Assembly (NCBI GenBank): GCA_035236585.1
Contig: CP141139.1
Coordinates: 35,845,217-35,909,216, forward strand
Direction: 5' to 3'
Length of the DNA: 64,000 nucleotides
From: Warburgia ugandensis
Lineage: Eukaryota > Streptophyta > Magnoliopsida > Canellales > Canellaceae
The translations under genes and the position numbers were made by a program. Position 1 is the stretch's first letter, and every line of letters starts with the position of its first letter. Under the pieces are notes generated by a model. That model saw only the letters and a program-made list of their open reading frames with translations, made no database searches and had not been told where the DNA came from. Shown here piece by piece: positions 12,881 through 25,200 of the stretch.

Positions 12881-15600
12881 TGTTGATGTTTAATATACTT
12901 TATTAATGAATATTCCTTCATCACACCAGGATCCTCCACGAAAATCATCAAGAATAAAGATTAGATGCGGATGCGTACTTGAATTCATGAGTTCGGAGGT
13001 GATCCTTGAGCTTTGCGTTTCTTGATCTTCCAAACTGATAAGTATGATCTTTCTGGAGAATGGAGTTCCCTCTTTTCTGATGATGGGATGTTAGAAAAGA
13101 ATCATACGTATAATTTGGGGACCATAACCATTTATAATTGTATCTCCTTTCCTTATTTCTTATTTTGTCCCATCATAAAATAGAAATTAGAGATTAGGTA
13201 TCTACATATAAGAAAACCATACCTTTTGAGATGACTATGACCCATTTTACCTTAACTTTATTAGATCACTTTAATATAGGCCAAAACCATATGATAGGAT
13301 ATAATATACAATACACACACACACATGTCTAATATCTAACAATCTCCCACTTGGACTATATATTACTTTATAATTGTATATCAAAGTATAACCTTAAGAG
13401 CTCAAAAATTTTGCTATCACAAAAAAATATCTCTGAACAATCTCGTCCATTAATTATGCTAATATAGGATCAAGGCAATCTTCGTTACATATATTGCAAC
13501 TAAATCCATCCATGATCATGTATAGTAACATAACCAAACGACATAGATCAAGTATGGATGTGTTGTATGAAAATTACATGTAATGTGATCTAAGCATGCT
13601 TATTTCCAACGAGTCTATCTTTAATCCTTATGAGATTATATTAAAACCAAATCAGAGTGAAAAAATGGAACTGAATTCTTTATTTCTGCAGAAAATATCC
13701 ATAAGCACAAGATGTGTCTAAAGCAGAAAAGCATATAAATACAAACTCCCACTAATCCAACATATCATCAAATGATACAACACCCATAATAGTAGTATGC
13801 CCGTGAAAAACCTTGGGTGGTAGCCCCTTCGTAAGCGGATCCACAATCATGGAGTTTGTACCAATATGTTTTATAGACACTTGACTACTCTGAACTCTTT
13901 CCTTAACAACTAGGAACTTGATGTTTATATGCTTTGACTTCATCGAGCTCCTGTTGCTGTTGCAATATAAAACTATTGACTTATTATCACAAAATATCTT
14001 AAGTGGCCTTTTAATTCCATCCACAATTCGCAGCCCCATGAAAAAATTCCACAGCCATATCCCATGATTGGATGCCTCATAACATGCTATAACCTCAATT
14101 GCCATGGTAGAAGATGCAATGAGCATCTACTTAGCACTCTTATAGGAGATAGCTCCTCCACCAAGTAGATAGATATAGCCTGATGTGGATCTACGACTGT
14201 CTTGGCATCCAGTAAAGTCAAAATCTGAATATCTAATGATCTTTAACTTATCTGACCTCCTGTATGTAAGCATGTAATGTCTTGTTCTCTAAAGATACCG
14301 CATGACCCATTTGCTTGCTTTCCAATGATCCATTCCTGGATTGCTCAAATATTTGCCTAACATCCCAACAATGTATGCAATATCCAGACGTGTACAAACC
14401 TGAGCATACATTAGACTCCCCACTATTGAAGCATAGGGAATCTTCTGCATTTCCTTAGTTTCAAAATCATTCTTAGGGCATTGATCGAGACTGAACTTGT
14501 CTCCCTTAGCAAGAAGGGTGTCTCTTGGTTTGCAATCTTGCATGCTAAATCTCTAAGTACCTTTTCAATATAGCTCCTTTGTGATAATCCAAGAATACCT
14601 CGACAGCGATCCCGATATATCTAGATTTCTAATACAAAAGATGCATCCCCAAGATCTTTCATCTCAAATTTCTTTGATAGAAATCTCTTGGTTTTGTGCA
14701 ACAAGCCTATATCGTTGCTAGCAAGTAATATGTCATCGACATGTAAAACTAAGAATATGTGTTTACTCCCACTGAACTTGTGGTAGACACAATCATCAAC
14801 CGCATTCATCTCAAAACCAAATGAGATAATAACTTGATGGAATTTGTAATACCATTGACGGAAACTTGCTTAAGCCTATAGATGGATTTCCTTAATTTGC
14901 AACCCATATTCTTTGTATCTCCTGACACAAAGTTTTCTGGCTACAACATATAAATTGTCTCATCAATGTCACCATTGAGAAACATAGTTTTTATATCCAT
15001 CTGATGTAACTTAAGGTCAAAATGTGCCACTAATGCCATTATTGTCCTGAAAGAGTCATTCGATGAAACTGGAGAGAAAGTCTCATTATAATCAATGCCT
15101 TCCTTTTGAGTGAAGCCCTTTGCAACAAGACGCACCTTATATCTCTCCACATCACCCTTTGAATCCCTCATGGTTTTAAATATCCATTTGCAACCAATGG
15201 GCTTCACACCTTTAGGTAATGGGATGAGTTCACAAATGTCATTCTTTCATGAACTTAATCTCTTCATTCATGGCATCAATCTACTTTTGAGAATTAGTAC
15301 TTTTCATGGCTTGATGAAAGTTGATCAGATCATCTTCCACCAATCCAATGTCATCCCCATGTTCTTGGAGAAATATGATATAATAATCAGAAACTGCACT
15401 TCTCCTTTCTCTAATGGATCTCCTTAATGGCATCTATTCTTGAGGTTGTTGAGTTTGTTCTCCAGGAATAACCTATAGACCTTGATTAGGGAGATTTTCA
15501 ACATTGTCTTGTGGTTTTGGTATTACTTCTTGAACAACATTAGGAATAGAAGCCTAATCATTATCAATAACAATCATAGGAAGAGAATAGGATGGTAATA
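12881..15600 (-). mobile_element. Ty1/copia retrotransposon, 3' part, broken
   Basis: Minus-strand Copia fossil. In element order it has the end of the integrase-RT linker and RT (about 15570-14940, with WIFKTMRDSKG and HQMDIKTMFLNGDI), the RT VDD box (LHVDDILLAS near 14725-14755), RNase H (14126-13752, including KHINIKFLVV and DPLTKGLPPKVF), a polypurine tract with AGTGGGAGAT just upstream of the LTR, then a 3' LTR of about 461 bp (13341 back to 12881, TGTTAG...CAACA). The 5' LTR, gag, protease and integrase are absent. Several coding breaks make it non-functional. It meets a family B LTR fragment at about 15600. Confidence 0.85.
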
Positions 15601-16702
15601 TTACTTTTAATTATCAATCCAATCCTATTGTCACACTTCGTCAAATTACATAAAAGTTATATCATCAGTTTCTTATTTGCACATTTGATTATGATCTGAT
15701 GGTCAATAATCATCAAAGCATCCTATAGTCCATGAATTTTCATTTCTGACATCTAATTCGATACATAACTTTTAAATTCATACTTTTATCAAAATTTAAC
15801 AATCAAATTTAGATTTATTCACCATGAACAGTACTCATCCTTTCTTATTTTTATGTTTATCCAATTTCCACAATTTATATCATATTTAAGCAAATTCAAG
15901 GTTGAGAAATTCATCTATGACATCTCATAATTGATCAGACATCAAAGAGTTTCTGTTTGAATAGTGACAAATCGGATGGCCTAGATCATCTGATCTGTTT
16001 AAGTTCAAATTCATACAATTCGAGTCATCCTATCAATTTTTTAAGAATGGGGATCTCACTGGTAGCATCTGACCATCGATCAGATGTTGTCAATCACTGT
16101 TTACACAGTAACAGATCAGACGGTCTAGATTGTTCGATCTATTTTCTAGCACAAATCACCATTTCAGTCCAATTTGCATAGAAAAACGTGTATGTTTGGC
16201 TATTTTTAAGCATGATTTATAATTTGAATGGTTGGATCAATGTGGGTTGGGTTGCAGGAGTTGGATCACCCTTGTCTGAGTTTCGATCGGATGATCAGAG
16301 CCTTGAATGGGTTGATCAACGCTCTTGACTATCTATATTTGTTAAATACAAACAAGATCAATGGTTTTGATCTTGTTTTGGTGTGAATTGGTCAAGCCCT
16401 AACTGATAAACTTAATTTTCCCATTCTTCAGACAAATCGAACAAGGAAAACGAAGAAATCGTGGGAAAACTAACCTCTGTGGGTTGCTCACAATGTCTGA
16501 TCATCGTCGAAGGAGATGCTATTTGATGTTTTTCCGGCAATTGTTTCACACAGGTATTGGTCCTGCTGTGATCCAGTTCCATTCCTCCTCCGATGGCAAT
16601 GGAACCAGAGGGGTTTTACTCCTCTCGTTGTGGGGAGTCGATTAAGCGGTCTGATTTGAGATTAGAGCTGCCATTGTTGCTGGTGAGCTATGTCTCTTCT
16701 AT
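15600..16702 (-). mobile_element. Family B LTR fragment, left piece
   Basis: Similar in order to 4700-5650 of the first family B LTR: the donor-like CAGAG|GTTAG near 16474 (minus), the ACCAGAGGGGTTTTACTCC segment near 16610, and the CTGCCATTGTTG segment near 16670. It is cut at 16702 by the second family A solo LTR and seems to resume at 19530. The left edge against the Copia remnant is approximate. Confidence 0.6.
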
Positions 16703-19524
16703 TGTAATATCCTTAATTTTTAAGATAAAATAGGAAATTATTAAATAAATTAAAATAAAAATTTATGGATGAAATTTTTTCCTGAAAACATAATAATTAG
16801 AAAGTGCTCGTCGATACGAATCCAACGCCACCAAGAACGCAAAAAACGGAGCTCAAACGAGGGAGTTATGAGCCGTCAAAGTTGTAAGGGCAAATTGGTC
16901 TTTTGACAGAAACGTGTTACACAGGGATCCAAATTGATAACGGCACCCCTGTCTACACACGTCTCTACCAGTCCGGCGAAATCGCCGGAGAGACGTGGGA
17001 AGAGACGTGTGGGGAAGAGTTTCTCTTCCCCAAGACTCTAAAACCCTATATCTATGCTCCTCTAGGAGCCAAAACGCTTCACTTTAAGCGTTTTCCCTGA
17101 ATGCTACGCAAAACCCTAGCCCTGCAAAACTTGAATTTTCCGGTGAGTGGAGCCCCGGCAACACGAGCAACCCCGACCAGGCACAAGGTAAGCCTCAAAT
17201 CCGTGTTTTTTCTGTATTTATTAATTAGAAAATTAATTAGGAAAGTATTTAAAAATTAGGAAAAAAATCGGATTTTTGGGGGCTTTGTGCACGCTACTGT
17301 TGGAGCGTGATTTCACGGATCAAACCTTGTCCGTTTAAAAATCGCACCGTCCAACTAGTGAACACGAGACCCAAGAGCATACCCTTTAAATTTGGGAGTG
17401 ATCCAACGGTGGAATTCTCCAGAAATCACGCAAAACGGAGCTCTGTAGCTCTGCCGGAGGCGACCGGAATCCGATCATCTTCTCCGGCGTCGTCAACGGC
17501 GTCGGTGCCCTGGCGCTGACGCCAGGACGCACTCGGAGACGCACCGAGGACGACGTCATACGACGTCGTCGTCGCACGCGTGCGGGACAGCCTCGGTTGG
17601 TTGTCGCGGTGGGACCAGGATGCGGCGCGTCTTGGCGACCGTGACGCACGGCGCGCGTTCCATTCGGCGTCTGCGTCTTCGTGCGCCAGTGTACGTCGGT
17701 GTAAACCGGCGGAAAAGGGTGCCGCCGGTTTAAACCACCTTATGGTGGTCCGACAGGCCCCATTTGAGGGTAGTTTTCACTAAAACTTGATTTTTGGGAG
17801 TTAGAGAGGTCCAAATCACCATCCGGAAGAGGCGTTGTGACCGTATTGACGACGCGGACCTAGTTTTAACTTAAAAACTTAGAAATGAAAACTTTTTCTT
17901 TAGAAAAATTTTAAAATAGTGATGTGACATGTACAGGTGCACGTGAATATACCAGTTAAAGGGAGTTATTAGCAAGCTAGTGGTCTCACACTGAGGTAGG
18001 TGACGACAACTAATATTTTGCCTTGATATTTGAACCATTTTTAAACATAGCATCATGTGTGATTGTGTTTTAAAATGCAATTTTTATTTACCGTGGATTT
18101 CATGCGACATTAAGGCATGTGATGGTTATTCCAAATTGAAATCTTTTACTGAATAAACTTATTTAAAATGCTTTTACAAGTATGATGTTAATTAGTTATG
18201 CTTAATTAGAGTTTTATTTCTTATTGTATATATAGAAAATACATAGATTGACATGGAAATGAGAATAGAGGCTTATTAGCTGGTCCTTTTATAGGCTAAC
18301 CCCAGGATGAGGGGCATGTCTTGGGGATTGCAAGCTATAAGTGCTCTTGAGTTTTAGCATATACATATGATTTTCGTGTTTTATATTTGATGACGGGTGC
18401 TCTCGCCCGGTGGGCGTCATGCTAGGAGGGATAGGGCCGGCCACCCACCTTTCGAGATTATGATGTGATGAGTTTGTGATATGATAGACACCTGCCCATA
18501 GATGGCATTCGGTAGGGGTTTGGTAACATGGATAGTCCACACTACCACTCCGAGCCTTTCCATGGGGACAGTACACTAAGTCTCCGTTATGGTGTCGACA
18601 GGAGCGGCGGTGGTTGATACCCATGGAGGGTTGCCACCGGCAAAGATGATGGCCCATATTCTTATTATGTGTGCATGTATGATGAGCACGGTTATGGATG
18701 ATATGCTCCGGGTGTGATGACACTCGTAGGTTGACTACGTGTACTCCCGATCGTGGGGATGTTAGTGCGATGTGGTGGGACCCATTACATTAGGGTGCCC
18801 TTATTCTGATGTATGCTCCATTTTATTGATTCATGTCATGTTTTAACTCCGTGAATTTCATGTTTTAGCATATGGAATAAATTGGCATTTATTGAACATG
18901 GCATTATGATATCACTATCTTCATAAATGTTAGATTTTTCATCAGTATTGTTCATTATTTCTTGCATTTATTACATTAATTGTCTATGTACCTACACAAG
19001 CGATAGCTTGCTGAGGCATTGCTTTGTTTTGCAATGCCTTAGATCTCGAGGGGATAACAGGAAAGGCAAGGCTGTTGAGAAGCCGTGAGAGCTGCTGAAG
19101 ACCATTTTTCTATAGTATTAGACAGTGATTTGAGTCATTAAACAGGATTATCATTTGGATTTTTATTATGGACTGCATATTTTATATTGGGATGTGATTT
19201 AGATCTTTGGACATATGTTGGACATTTATATGGGATGTTATGATGGATAGACCCTGGGCCATATTATTATTGTCTTTTGGACGTTTATTTGATTTAAAAT
19301 AAAGGCGCCTATTTATTTGACGTTGATTTATATGCGGATTATTTATTTATGTTTACATTACATGTACGTCATTTTGAGAAAGGAAAACTAACTCCCGGAG
19401 TTTTAAAGATAGGTTTAGTAAAATTTTGAATAAAATCTTTTCTTATGGGATCCCAAATGCTCTTAATTAAAATGCCATTAAAAAAATAAAATAAAAAAAT
19501 GTCTTGAAAATCCGGGGTGTTACA
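16703..19524 (+). mobile_element. Solo LTR, family A copy 2
   Basis: A 2,822-bp block, TGTAATATCC...GGGGTGTTACA, with perfect 5-bp duplications TCTAT at 16698-16702 and 19525-19529. It is collinear with 9869-12754 almost throughout; the main difference is the GC-rich cassette at about 17440-17760, which here is CpG-rich and GACGTC-like rather than the palindromic array. The donor-like AAG|GTAAGC is at 17187/17188 and the hairpin at 19014-19039. It inserted into a family B LTR fragment. Confidence 0.92.
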
Positions 19525-19529
19525 TCTAT

Positions 19530-19736
19530 AAACCTAAAACCCCAGATCCGTTCTCCTCCTGTGTGAGCTGGGTTTTCAGGAGAGTGGAGCTTCTTCCCCC
19601 ACTCTATTTCTTTCCCTTCTACTTCTCTCCTTCTTTCTTCTCCATTGGTTCACTCTCCCTCCGGCGTGATCTAGGTTTTCCAGGTGCTCCAAGTTTTCTT
19701 CCCTCACTTTATTTCTTTCCTTTCTCCTTCTCCTCT
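19530..19736 (-). mobile_element. Family B LTR fragment, right piece (probable)
   Basis: A pyrimidine-rich 200-bp stretch that continues the fragment interrupted at 16702. It contains GTTTTCAGGAGAGTGGAGC and similar leader-like sequence. It abuts the next family B LTR at 19737 without a recognisable target duplication. Confidence 0.4.
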
Positions 19737-22484
19737 TGTGACGACCTAGGTTTTTGCATGCATTTTTAAATGCAAAACTAATTCCTAAGGTAGGATCGAT
19801 CCCGATTTTAAAACACTAAAAGAAAACAATGCAATGCAGTGGGAAAATCTTTTATTTTAAATTCATTTTGAAAACCTCGAGTGTCATTTGCTTTGGAGAT
19901 GAATAAAGTAGTTTTGAAAATTACGATAATCATAAGTGTCTTCCCAGGTTTCTCCAGTCACAGCTCACAGCCCAATTGTAATAAGTACAGATACATGTCC
20001 AAAAGGTAGAGAGTTTACTTACATTCATACTTGTCCCTTCTTTATTTACTTGATCATAGTACTAACATTTTCTGATGCTTCTTCTACTCCTGTGTGGAGC
20101 TAATCTGTAAAAATAATATATTTGGGTGAGTATTCCTCATACTCAGTAGGTGATCTGATACTACTATTTTGAAAACTACGGCAGACAACATGCATGATTC
20201 AAGGAGCTTTTCATGTAAAATATTAGTGATTCTTTTTTGTGTAAACATGCATGTTTATGCATAAAATGTAAGCTCATTGATGCAAATTCAACCATGGAAT
20301 CTTTTACCGAAATCTATTATTCAACGATATAAATTTGACTAAAATCATAAAGTAGAAATTAATAGATTCATGTAAGAAGATCTCGGCAAATATATCAAAC
20401 CAACGAGTCAAATATAATAATCATGAAACTCTTAAAATAGTCATCATTCAAAGCAGATGCTAGCATCACTATAAGTATCATGCACATGGTCTTTCGGTGA
20501 ACACACCAAGCTGACTAGTCATGAGTACTCGTATACAACCATCTCAATTCTATATGCACATTGATAACACTGAAATCATAAGGTCACTATGCTCACGATC
20601 AGTACGCAGCTGGAATCGTGTGGCTCTGGCATCTGGAGACCAACCCACCATAGCCTCCACGACGACTATGGTTGTCCTCGAAAAGGATACTGTGAACACG
20701 TCCAGTGGTCGTCCCTATTTACCATATCAATTGAGGAAGGGACAAGCCTTTTTGGTAGCGATACCATCCACCTTTTTGGTGGTAGAGGCCGGGAGGCCAA
20801 CCCCGTACATAATAACCTCTCAACATAGTGCCCACTAGGCTCAATAGCCCAAAAAGATATATAGATAAATCCAAAAGCATACTAAATATGATAATAGATT
20901 CAAGTGCTTCAAGGCCATAAAATCATGAAGACAAGTCTGCATACTCATATAAGAACATCATATCTCAAAAGCATACAAAATCACTTAGAGTTTGGGATGC
21001 ATTTAAAAACGTAGTAGTATTAGACTACCTACCCTGATGTCTCATGGATCACGTTCATTATTCAACCTTGACCCATCTTCGTGAAACCCTGTATATTGTT
21101 TGATAACAAGGATTCAAGTATCATTTTCCATCCATTTCTAGATGCAAATTAGATTTATAATTTATGGCTAGATAAGCCTTTTAAGTTATAGGTCATTGCT
21201 CAAATGCATTTTCAGGCTAGATCTCTCTTATAAATCTAATGTTTAATGGTTAGGTTGCCTTTAATAATTTCATGTCATCAAGATAGTGTAATTGAATGGT
21301 CAGATCTCATAGATCGCCTGTCCTAATGCTCAGAACAGGTCTGTACTTGATTTGAACCGCCAGATCTATCATTCAAGGGCTGATATATGTACTTTGGGGT
21401 TAATCTTGAGCTATTAATCCCCTAACACCTCTAATGGATCAAGTCATGAGATCTGATCATCTTTGACATGGTAGATCTATGAGATGTCTATAGTTTTGGG
21501 CTATAGTTATATAAAATAGTCTTCTGATCCTAATTTTCATAGTCTCATTAGGTCTGCGTCATCGATACGAATGCAATAGTTTTTTTAGATCGTCAATCGG
21601 AGTTATATAGCCTCCTTAATTGGGTTTTTAGTGTCACAAATCAATCGGACGGACCAGAATCATCCATTTAGGGCCGCGCGTCATGGTTCCCGGGACGTCT
21701 GTGTGACCTGGTCAAACCAGGACCACCACGTGGCATGAGCACCCGAGCAACGCTGCAGCGTGTCCTGGACGGCGTCGTGCAAAAGCGTCTTCGGCATAGG
21801 CATAATGCGTCTTAGCTCTTAGGACGCTTGCATGTCTTGGTCGAACCAGGACCTGCGCCCACATGCGGTGCACACTCGAAGGCCATCCTAGGGGTGCGTT
21901 CTGGGAGCGCTTTACACGCTACGTCTGGTTCGCACGAGCTGAATCTGAACCTAGGTTTTCCCCGGTGATTTCCAGCTGGGAAATACCAGATCTGGCATGC
22001 ATCTAGGCCAGAAGAGAGGAGAAAAGCAGGGGGAGAGAGAGGAAGAGAGAAGGGCCTTACCTGGGCAGCCAGAGATGGTGCCCCTTTTTTCGGTGGGTGT
22101 GATTCCCTTTATGCCTGTCGTGAAAACCCTTTTCGTCGAGAAATGCAGAAATAGAGTGAAGCTGTAGGGAAGAAGAAGAAAGAGAAGAGGAAGAGAAAGG
22201 AGAATGGCTGGCCCGAAGGAAAGGCTTGGGCTAGTGCCAGAAATCACAGGGAAAACTGGGGGAGGGGATTTCTGATTTGCCGGAACCCTAAGCTTGAAAC
22301 CCCAGAAGAGGAGGGAAAGGTGATGATCGATGGGAAAGGGGAAAGGGGCTTTTATAGCCGTTGAAGGCGGTGCTGCCCAATGGCAGTGCCGCCATTTTTT
22401 TGACGCCGCCTTGCAGAGAATGTGCTGCTAGGTTGGTGGTTGGAGGTAGGGGACGACCAGGGGGTGTTGTTATCAAAACGACCC

Positions 22485-23610
22485 TGTTGATTGTTTAATC
22501 GCAAGTGCACGGGCTATTGTAGTGTAGCTTATGCAAGTACAGGTCGATCCTACGAGGACTTTATTTAAAATGATGGAGTTTTAAATAAAATTCAACTAAA
22601 AGAGTAAAAACAAAGAATATACTAGAAATAAACTAAAATCTAGATTTATTCAATTGTTCAAATGTTCACAATTATTTATTCCAAGGAAAACAGAAAATAA
22701 AACTAAAAGGCGTCCTGGATAAGCTTGTCCTTGGATTGCACTGTCCCTAGATAGTCAAAATGTGAATAAAACAAAACCAGAATAGCACAGGGACACAGAT
22801 GGAATTAAAGTGAGGACACAGTTGGTATTAAATAGGGGACATGGATGGAATTTCAGATAAAGGACACATTGGGAATTTCTGAGATCTGCCAGGGGCAGAC
22901 TCGTAATTTTCTTAGGTTTCTGGTTTTTAACAAAAAACCAGGAAAACGATGAAAACCGGAAGAGGAGTAGGAAGAAGGAAGAAGGAGGGAGGAAAAGAGG
23001 AAGGAGAAGAAGAAGAAGAAGAAGAGAAGAACGCGGGTGAGAAAACCCTTCTGGGTTTTCTTCCCCAGTTCGTGCGGTGAAGGAGAAGGAGAGTAAAAAG
23101 GTAGGGAGAAAATGGGAGAAAACCCAACTCCCAAGATCGTCCGACGAAGGAGATGGAAGAGAAACTGGCCGGAGGATGAGATGGGAGAAAAGATTGAGGA
23201 AAACCCAATCTGGGTTTTTCTTCACTGGGTCATCCGTTGCTGGGATCTCTGGGCAGTCCAGTGCAATCAAAGGGGAAGGACTGATGCTTCGGGTTCTAGG
23301 CTAGACGATCGGTGCTGGTGTTACCAAACCACTAACCAGTAGTGAAACAAAGATTGGTGTGATGGATCAAAAGAGGCAAACTGAGGGAGGGAGATATGAG
23401 GCAGATAGAGGAATGGGTGAATAGATATGGGGATCTGGGTTGATGGGTGTAACGCTCTGTGCGGTGGATGAAATGGAAGATGGGTGGTGAATTTGGGAAC
23501 TAGAGGTGTCTGGTTCACAATGGAAAAGTGGAGAGAGATCGAGATGGATGGGGAGTGGAAAGAAGGATCGAACAGGTAAGGGAGTTTTGCCAGTTTGTGT
23601 CAGGTTGAGA

Positions 23611-23684
<74 letters not shown>

Positions 23685-24068
23685 GAGAGAGAGAGAGACA
23701 GAGAGAGAGAGAGAAACAAGTGGGAGAGGAGAAATGGTGGGAGAGAAGAGAGAGGGCCAACCCCCCTTCCCAAGAGGAAAAATGTCTTTTTGGAGAGAGA
23801 TGGGAAGGGGTATAAAAAGGAGAATGAGAGAGAGACGTGAAAGAGAGAGATTGAAGAGAGATGGGAGAGATAAGAGAGGAGTGAGAGAAGGAAGAGGAGA
23901 TAGAATGATAGAGATAGGTGGGGTCCACTAATATCCTGATCTTGCTAGAACTCTGCAAATCTTCAAAGTCTTCAGTCTCTTTCTGTGAAACTTCATTTGA
24001 TCTCCATCTAATATCCTTGATTCGATCTGGAGCGTCCATGCCTGAGTCGATTAATCTGCAATGCACAA
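22485..24068 (-). mobile_element. LTR-like insertion inside family B LTR copy 2
   Basis: A 1,584-bp block bounded by perfect 5-bp repeats GACCC at 22480-22484 and 24069-24073. Its left edge, read on the minus strand, ends GTGCACTTGCGATTAAAC followed by AATCAACA, a 3' end typical of Athila/Tat-type Ty3/gypsy LTRs; the other terminus is degraded. It contains a long (GA)n tract. A similar end is seen on 47788-49587. Calling it a solo LTR is inference from ends, size and duplication. Confidence 0.68.
23605..23715. repeat. (GA)n microsatellite
   Basis: About 110 bp of GA repeat with a few GACA and GTGA interruptions, inside the LTR-like insertion. Open frames over it are artefacts. Confidence 0.95.
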
Positions 24069-24780
24069 GACCCAATTAGAATCATCTGAACCATTCATTA
24101 GCTTTAATAGTCATCTAACCACTAAAATTTATAATTCAACGGTTGGATGACCAATTAAAGCTAAAATAAAATATTTGATGTAAGATCTTAAAATTAATGG
24201 TCTAGATGTTCTAATCAAATACTAAATTAGGGGTATTTTCACCAAAATTGAACACTTAACAGACCCCCTGCGTTTTCAGCCCTTTTTTATTTTAAGTTCA
24301 AGTTACACAAATGCCCTTCATCTTCAAATGCCCATAACTTGGTCATACTAGCTCTGTTTTCAATGTTCTTTGAGGTGTTGGATTCCATTTTGAGTGTAAA
24401 ATCTAACAATACTAATTTTTCTCACAAATTCCTTTGTTTCATATTTTAATTAAAATTAAACATCTAACCATCTATTAATATCATTAAACATTTATTAATT
24501 TTCAAAATAAACAAATTATAACTAATCAACAAATGGAAACCATCATGAATGATGGTGGTTGTAAAAGTAATATAATAGTATTGACAAATTTGAGTCATTA
24601 CACCTCCCCAGTGTTGGGTTTCCCCTTCTTCCCTTCTTCATTCTTGTCGGGTTCGGTTTGCAGATAGACCTTAGGTCTGTCATTTTTATTTTTTTTTCCG
24701 TTGGTCTGAGAATATACCTAGCATCTATTTTCTTTTTAGGGGAGGGGGGGGGGGGTGACAACATCAATCTTGGAATCTCC

Positions 24781-24818
24781 ATTGTTTACTTTATTATATA
24801 TATATATATATATATATG
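24781..24818. repeat. (TA)n microsatellite
   Basis: Short TA run after a G-run near 24740-24755, both inside the family B LTR. Confidence 0.9.
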
Positions 24819-25200
24819 AAACCTTTAATAATGGTGTTTCTCTTCATCATTACACCCAGCATAATCTTAGTCAAAGTGTATGATTGCCACTAATGGCATT
24901 TTCCAACATCTCTTTACAATTGGACCCGGATTTCTATAAGTGGGCCCACTGGTAAAATTACAAGAATACCCTATTAGAGAAAAATCACCACTTATTCGTC
25001 CAAACTCTGATTTCAGCAAAATTAGTGTCTTTGGAATCATTTTTTCAAGTACAATCCAAATATGAAGGTATTAGGGTCCAATTTGATGACTTTCAAAAGA
25101 TGAATTCTGTGGGACCTAAATATGAAGATTTTCCCATTTATGTTTATCAAAATTAATTAAGAATCCTTTAACAAGGAATTTAAAAATTAGGATCGTTACA

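Larger units (their letters stand above)
19737..25200 (-). mobile_element. Family B LTR copy 2, with a 1.6-kb insertion
   Basis: Minus-strand long LTR starting TGTAACGATCC (at 25200) and ending CCTAGGTCGTCACA (at 19737). Without the insertion at 22485-24068 it is about 3.9 kb, the same as 2285-6237. Landmarks: inverted repeat GAGTAT-N5-ATACTC at 20128-20144, GC-rich cassette 21660-21960, donor-like CCCAG|GTAAGG at 22061/22060, minus-strand TATAAAAG near 22348. The flanking 5-mers (CCTCT and CTTAG) do not match, so one end has probably been rearranged or it was part of a longer element. It is a non-coding fossil. Confidence 0.78.

Noticed and set aside
9869-19524. The two family A blocks as the 5' and 3' LTRs of a single complete element
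   Set aside because: Each block has its own perfect and different 5-bp target duplication, and the DNA between them is a minus-strand Copia relic plus another LTR fragment, not a gypsy interior.
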